Shown here: piece by piece, positions 60,558-64,000 of the stretch
How positions within the stretch are numbered: the stretch's first letter is position 1
How the letters are laid out: every line of letters starts with the position of its first letter
Assembly: GCA_035515475.1 (NCBI GenBank)
Contig: DATJBF010000033.1
Location: 1-64,000 of the forward strand
DNA from: DATJBF01 sp035515475
GTDB lineage: Bacteria > Verrucomicrobiota > Verrucomicrobiia > Palsa-1439
Length of the DNA: 64,000 nucleotides
Direction of reading: 5' to 3'
Program-made: the position numbers and the translations under genes
The notes under the pieces: generated by a model
What the model saw: the letters and a program-made list of their open reading frames with translations, nothing else
What the model was told of the DNA's origin: nothing
Database searches by the model: none

Positions 60558-61205
60558 ATGGACTGCAAGAAGGCACAACGGTCGTTCGACGATCTCTCGC
60601 GAGAGCGGCTGGCACCTGAGCTGGCCGCCGAGGTGCGTCAACACCTGGCGGACTGCACCGACTGCCGCGTGCTGGAACAACGCGCCGCGCGCTTGCAGCG
60701 GCTGTTGGCGCTCAAACGTTACGAGCAACCTGCACCTCAGTATTTCGATAATTTCCTGACGGAGTTTCACCGACGATTATTGGCAGAAACACAGCCGCGG
60801 ATAGGATGGTCGCAACGAGTCTATGACCTTTTGTCGACCCGGCAAACGCTGGTGTGGCGTTACGGTTTTGCCGGGGCGATGGGCATCGTCCTCGCCGTGG
60901 GTCTGATGTGGATGGGTCTGAGTGAGATGACTGACTCGGGTACCGGCGATCAGGTGGCCGCGGTCAATCCACCGTTGACTGTGACATCGGCCGCCGAGTC
61001 CGCCCCGCAGTCGGCCCCGTTGGCGACCGCGCTGCAGCTCGCCGGCACGTTGCATGTTGCTCCGGTGGATTATGAGGCTGCGCCGACGGAGAACGTGATC
61101 GTGCCTTCCCTCGCGATGCACACGGAGTCCGACGCTCCTCAGTACGTGCTCGATCGAATCTCAGTGACCCCTGCCAGTTATGAAGTTGCCCGGGTCTATT
61201 TCTAG
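60558..61205 (+). CDS. zf-HC2-type anti-sigma factor
   Basis: 215 residues. The zinc-binding motif is DCKKA...HLADCTDC (C, H-x3-C-x2-C), followed by one membrane helix (VWRYGFAGAMGIVLAVGLMWMG) and a periplasmic C-terminal part. This is the usual layout of anti-ECF-sigma proteins that hold the sigma factor at the membrane until released. The ATG at 60558 follows the sigma gene directly. Its last 26 bp overlap the start of the HtrA-like gene. Confidence 0.88.
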   Translation: MDCKKAQRSFDDLSRERLAPELAAEVRQHLADCTDCRVLEQRAARLQRLLALKRYEQPAPQYFDNFLTEFHRRLLAETQPRIGWSQRVYDLLSTRQTLVWRYGFAGAMGIVLAVGLMWMGLSEMTDSGTGDQVAAVNPPLTVTSAAESAPQSAPLATALQLAGTLHVAPVDYEAAPTENVIVPSLAMHTESDAPQYVLDRISVTPASYEVARVYF

Positions 61206-62289
61206 GCGGCGCGTTGCGGTCGCCGTCGCGTTCCTCCTTGCCACCACCACCGCAGCGGTCTTCGCCGCGGGCTTGCTGGAAACCCTCGACCAGGAAGTCT
61301 CGGCCATCTACGAGAAATCCAAGGACGCCATCGTCAAGGTCCACGCCGAGATCCAGTTTCGGGTCGGCAATCTCTCCTTTGTCCCGCTCCACCGCATCGG
61401 CACGGGCTTCTTCGTGGACAAGGACGGCCATCTCCTGACCTCCGCCACCGTGGTCGACGGCGCCGAGCGTTGCTGGATTGACTGGCGCGGTCAGAGAATC
61501 GGCGCGCGCATCATCGGACGCGACCTGCAGACCAACCTCGCCCTCCTCAAGATCAACCCCGGTACCAATGTGGCGACGCCGTTTCTGCCCCAGGGCAATT
61601 CCGACGACCTGCACGCCGGCTCCATGGTGATCGCCATCGGGTTCCCCTATGACATGTCCAGCGCGCCCGTCATGGGCTTTATCGGCGGATTGGACATCCA
61701 GCGCGGTGGCCGCGTTTTTGCCACGAGCCATATTCGGGCGGCCTGTCGACTCAGTCCCGGGCAGAGCGGCGGACCGTTGTTAAACGCCCGCGGCGAAGTC
61801 ATCGGCATCGCCGTGGCCGCGCACATGGAGGACCAGTGTTACGCCCTGCCGATCAACGCGGCCCGCAAGGTCTATACCGACATCCTGCAGTACGGTCGAC
61901 CGCAATACGCGTGGGTCGGTTTGGGGATTACGGAACGGCACCGGGTCTCACCGGAAACGGGTGAGGAAGATTCCCGCGTGTTGGTCCAACAGGTTTATTC
62001 CAACGCGCCGGCGGCTCACGCGGGCTTTTGTGAAGGCGACGTCCTGGTGCGCGTGGGCACGAACGAGGTCCGCAGCTCCGCCGACGTGTTGAACACGATG
62101 TTCTATTGCCACGCCGGCGACAAGATGGAGTTTACGGTTCTTCGAGACGGTCAGGAGCACAAGATCGCCCTGGTGGCTGGTACCCGGCCCCCCGAGGAAC
62201 TGGCTGTCGCGCGCCCCTTGTCCTCCCCCGAACTGCCCCAACGGCAGCCCCCGGGGCTCACGATCGTGCCCGCCGTGCACGAGCCCTAG
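61180..62289 (+). CDS. HtrA/DegP-like PDZ protein with degenerate protease active site
   Basis: 369 residues. A signal-like segment (VAVAVAFLLATTTAAVFAAG) precedes an S1C trypsin-like domain and a PDZ domain (from about 240). The Ser is present (SPGQSGGPL, Ser196), but the His position reads TSATVV (Thr90 where HtrA has NNHVV or similar) and the Asp position reads LQTNLALLKI (Asn119 instead of Asp). A trypsin-like triad is therefore incomplete; it may be a binding chaperone or sensor. It is the third gene of a sigma/anti-sigma operon, overlapping the anti-sigma gene. Confidence 0.85.
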   Translation: MKLPGSISRRRVAVAVAFLLATTTAAVFAAGLLETLDQEVSAIYEKSKDAIVKVHAEIQFRVGNLSFVPLHRIGTGFFVDKDGHLLTSATVVDGAERCWIDWRGQRIGARIIGRDLQTNLALLKINPGTNVATPFLPQGNSDDLHAGSMVIAIGFPYDMSSAPVMGFIGGLDIQRGGRVFATSHIRAACRLSPGQSGGPLLNARGEVIGIAVAAHMEDQCYALPINAARKVYTDILQYGRPQYAWVGLGITERHRVSPETGEEDSRVLVQQVYSNAPAAHAGFCEGDVLVRVGTNEVRSSADVLNTMFYCHAGDKMEFTVLRDGQEHKIALVAGTRPPEELAVARPLSSPELPQRQPPGLTIVPAVHEP

Positions 62290-62309
62290 ACTCGCGCCGG
62301 TGGCATCGG

Positions 62310-63266
62310 TCACTTCTTGCCGAGCTTCGCGCGCACTTCGTCCAGTTTGCCGGCCGAGCCCAGCGCATCGTTCTTGTGCGCGATCATCTTGGCGTACTCG
62401 TCGATGTAAATCTTGCCGGGATCGCGCAGGTCGAACTTCTCGGGATGATCCCGGAAAAACTCGCGGTGGACGCGCGTCCACACCAGGCGGCCGTCGGTGT
62501 CGATGTTGACCTTGCAGACGCCCTTCTTCGCCGCCGGCAGGAAATCCTCCTCGGGAACCCCGCTGGTGTCCGGCATGTTGCCGCCCGCCTTGTTGATGCG
62601 GTCCACTTCGTCTTTCGGCACGCTGGAGCTTCCGTGCATGACCATGGGGAAACCCGGCAGCAGCTTCTGGATCGCTTCGATGACTTCGAAATGGAGACCC
62701 AGTTTCTTGCCCGGCTCGGCCTTGAACTTGTACGCGCCGTGGCTGGTGCCGATGGCGACCGCCAGGGAATCGCACTTCGTCAGCCCCACAAATTTCTTCG
62801 CCTCCTCCGGGTCAGTGAGACACACGTGGCCGACGATGTCTTCCTCGACGCCACCGAGCATCCCGAGTTCCGCCTCGACCGACACGCCCCGCGCATGCGC
62901 CCTGTCGACGACGCGCTTGGTGATCTCGGCGTTCTTCTCGAAGGGCTCGTGGCTGGCATCAATCATCACCGCGCTGTAGAACCCCGAGTCGATACAATCA
63001 TAGCAGGTCTGTTCGTCGCCGTGATCGAGGTGCACGGCAAAGATCGCCTCGGGAAACACCTGTTCGGACGTGCGGATCATCGCTTCGAGATAGCGTTTGT
63101 CGGTGTACTTGCGCGCGCCCCGGCTGAGCTGGATGATGAACGGCGCCTTGCTCTGCACGTTGCCTTTGAACAGGCCGACGCATTGCTCCAAATTGTTGAT
63201 GTTGTATGCCCCGATGGCGTACCTGCCATAGGCAATCTTGAACAACTGCGCAGTGGTAACAATCAT
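62310..63266 (-). CDS. fba: Class II fructose-bisphosphate / ketose-bisphosphate aldolase
   Basis: 318 residues. Zinc site HLDHG (79-83), later GHVCLTDPEEA and IGTSHGAYKF, and VMHGSSSVP with the phosphate-binding loop VNIDTDGRLV. This is the class II FBA family used in glycolysis and gluconeogenesis; GatY/KbaY-like tagatose aldolases are close relatives. AGGAG eight bases before ATG 63266 supports that start. Its end faces the HtrA-like gene across 20 bp. Confidence 0.9.
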   Translation of the reverse strand: MIVTTAQLFKIAYGRYAIGAYNINNLEQCVGLFKGNVQSKAPFIIQLSRGARKYTDKRYLEAMIRTSEQVFPEAIFAVHLDHGDEQTCYDCIDSGFYSAVMIDASHEPFEKNAEITKRVVDRAHARGVSVEAELGMLGGVEEDIVGHVCLTDPEEAKKFVGLTKCDSLAVAIGTSHGAYKFKAEPGKKLGLHFEVIEAIQKLLPGFPMVMHGSSSVPKDEVDRINKAGGNMPDTSGVPEEDFLPAAKKGVCKVNIDTDGRLVWTRVHREFFRDHPEKFDLRDPGKIYIDEYAKMIAHKNDALGSAGKLDEVRAKLGKK

Positions 63267-63413
63267 TTCGAATTCTCCTGATGACAACCGGACCCGATCC
63301 ACCGGGTCGAGGTGAAACCAACGCCTTGTCATTAGACACTAATGGAGGCGCCTGATTGCGTCAAACCAAGATTTTGGAACGACGCGCCGGTGCTATGGCT
63401 CGGACAGTTTCCA

Positions 63414-63692
63414 TCAACTACCCCGAAGCGTTTTGATTAACTGGTCGTACCCATCATGTGGGCCGATCCAGAACCAGATGAGGGTGTCACCTTCTCGCAC
63501 GCCGACGGCGCCCCCACCGAGACCAATCCTCACCGAATAGATGGGAAGTTTGCCGTGTATCCTCTTGAAACGGAGACTCGGATGCTGCGGATTCTGCGAC
63601 CAAAGGTTGTATGCTCGCCGGGCTTGCGCTTGAACGGGCGGCGGGAGGTCTCGGAACAGCCGCCGAAACGCGCTAGTCGTGCGAGAGGTCAA
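63414..63692 (-). CDS. RelE/ParE-type toxin-like protein
   Basis: About 92 residues from a TTG start inside the preceding gene. FRRLFRDLPPPVQAQARRAYNLWSQNPQHPSLRFKRIHG and YSVRIGLGGGAVGVREGDTLIWFWIGPHDGYDQLIKTL give the RelE/ParE beta-sheet fold. It overlaps the antitoxin-like gene by 20 bp, as in coupled toxin-antitoxin pairs. Ribonuclease versus gyrase inhibition cannot be decided. No alternative ATG start is seen. Confidence 0.7.
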   Translation of the reverse strand: MTSRTTSAFRRLFRDLPPPVQAQARRAYNLWSQNPQHPSLRFKRIHGKLPIYSVRIGLGGGAVGVREGDTLIWFWIGPHDGYDQLIKTLRGS

Positions 63693-63903
63693 GGCTTTCG
63701 TCCAGAGACTTCGTCTTGCCCGCCTTAAACTCGCCGCTGGCTTCGCGCGCCAGCTTCGCCAGTTCATCTTGAGAGTCAGCGAATTGCTTCTTCCATTTCT
63801 TTTCCGAAGATAGCTCCTCCAAGAGCAACGCCGCCAGTGCGTCCTGTTCTTTCTCTGGCAACTTGCTGGCCTCGGCCATCGCCTTTTCCATGAGCTTCGT
63901 CAC
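63673..63903 (-). CDS. Antitoxin-like small protein
   Basis: 76 residues. Helical and charged: MEKAMAEASKLPEKEQDALAALLLEEL, then KKWKKQFADSQDELAKLA and a Lys-rich end. This is the layout of small antitoxins paired with RelE/ParE toxins. It precedes and overlaps the toxin gene on the minus strand. DNA-binding ability is likely from the N-terminal helices but unproven. Confidence 0.75.
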   Translation of the reverse strand: MTKLMEKAMAEASKLPEKEQDALAALLLEELSSEKKWKKQFADSQDELAKLAREASGEFKAGKTKSLDESLDLSHD

Positions 63904-63965
63904 GTGCGCATCTTACCTGCAAGCACGCGTCGTTGCAAGACGCGCATCGGGGAGCCGTCCCTACC

Positions 63966-64000
63966 GGCATTCGCGTCGATTCGCGTTCATTCGCGGCAAA
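63966..64000. repeat. ATTCGCG-type intergenic repeat at the window edge
   Basis: GTCGATTCGCGTTCATTCGC followed by GGCAAA. It belongs to the dispersed ATTCGCG/ATCCGTGG family also seen at 48823, 50278 and 53150. Bases 63904-63965 hold no gene. Confidence 0.55.

Overview
Organism. The window is GC-rich (about 60 percent) and reads like a free-living member of the PVC bacteria, most probably Verrucomicrobiota. That is an inference from the gene set: a pseudopilin with the H-x-DG tail common in PVC genomes, TMTC-like membrane glycosyltransferases with TPR tails, an exosortase-associated CAAX protease, a T5SS/PEP-CTERM-associated repeat protein, a BBP2-type porin, a small PUR-alpha protein and LpxR (hence a Gram-negative envelope). 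No rRNA or tRNA gene was found; the only certain RNA gene is tmRNA (ssrA).

Layout. 0.2-12 kb: envelope and surface-polymer genes (exosortase-associated CPBP protease, three TMTC-like GT-C/TPR proteins, an O-antigen-ligase-like TPR protein, a pseudopilin) with YbaK-, TIGR00725- and aminotransferase-class genes and the redox repressor Rex. 12-16 kb: thrB facing an archaeal-type phosphoglycerate-mutase-like gene, a purine permease and a degenerate response regulator. 16.1-16.9 kb: a structured element and ssrA. 17-21.7 kb: an accessory island next to ssrA with an AAA ATPase, a coiled-coil protein, a TOTE-type helicase that has lost its primase domain, and a GIY-YIG nuclease. 21.8-26.3 kb: repeat-rich surface protein, radical SAM enzyme, FAD oxidoreductase and a CPXCG protein. 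26.4-39.6 kb: polyamine block (homospermidine synthase, ornithine decarboxylase, potABCD, porin, putrescine aminotransferase, two aldehyde dehydrogenases). 39.7-42.2 kb: cystathionine gamma-synthase-like gene and threonine synthase. 42.2-48.4 kb: second accessory region with broken ORF6N and HNH genes, a C-protein-controlled type II restriction-modification system of the MvaI/BcnI class, vsr and hicBA, filled with short repeats. 49-64 kb: LpxR, BtpA, RlpA, a lipoprotein hydrolase, GABA aminotransferase, a saccharopine-dehydrogenase-like gene, a third aldehyde dehydrogenase, PUR-alpha, a HEAT lipoprotein, polyprenyl synthase, an ECF sigma/anti-sigma/pseudo-HtrA operon, class II aldolase and a RelE/ParE-type toxin-antitoxin pair.

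How the genes work together. The polyamine genes form a near-complete circuit: uptake (PotABCD), synthesis (ornithine to putrescine to homospermidine) and breakdown (PatA, aldehyde dehydrogenases, GabT, succinate-semialdehyde-type dehydrogenase), with a PuuB/DadA-like oxidase nearby. The threonine/methionine branch is split over two sites (thrB; thrC with a metB-like gene). The restriction cluster has its own controller and candidate C-boxes.

Most notable observations: the TOTE helicase gene with a nonsense codon and an abrupt 5' truncation beside a GIY-YIG gene; a DUF559 gene bounded by inverted palindromic repeats and translationally coupled at both ends inside the pot operon; a Vsr protein with about 78 residues of repeat-derived sequence in its nuclease core; hicBA lying between two copies of a vsr-tail repeat; an HtrA-like protein lacking the catalytic His and Asp; and several families of short palindromic intergenic repeats.
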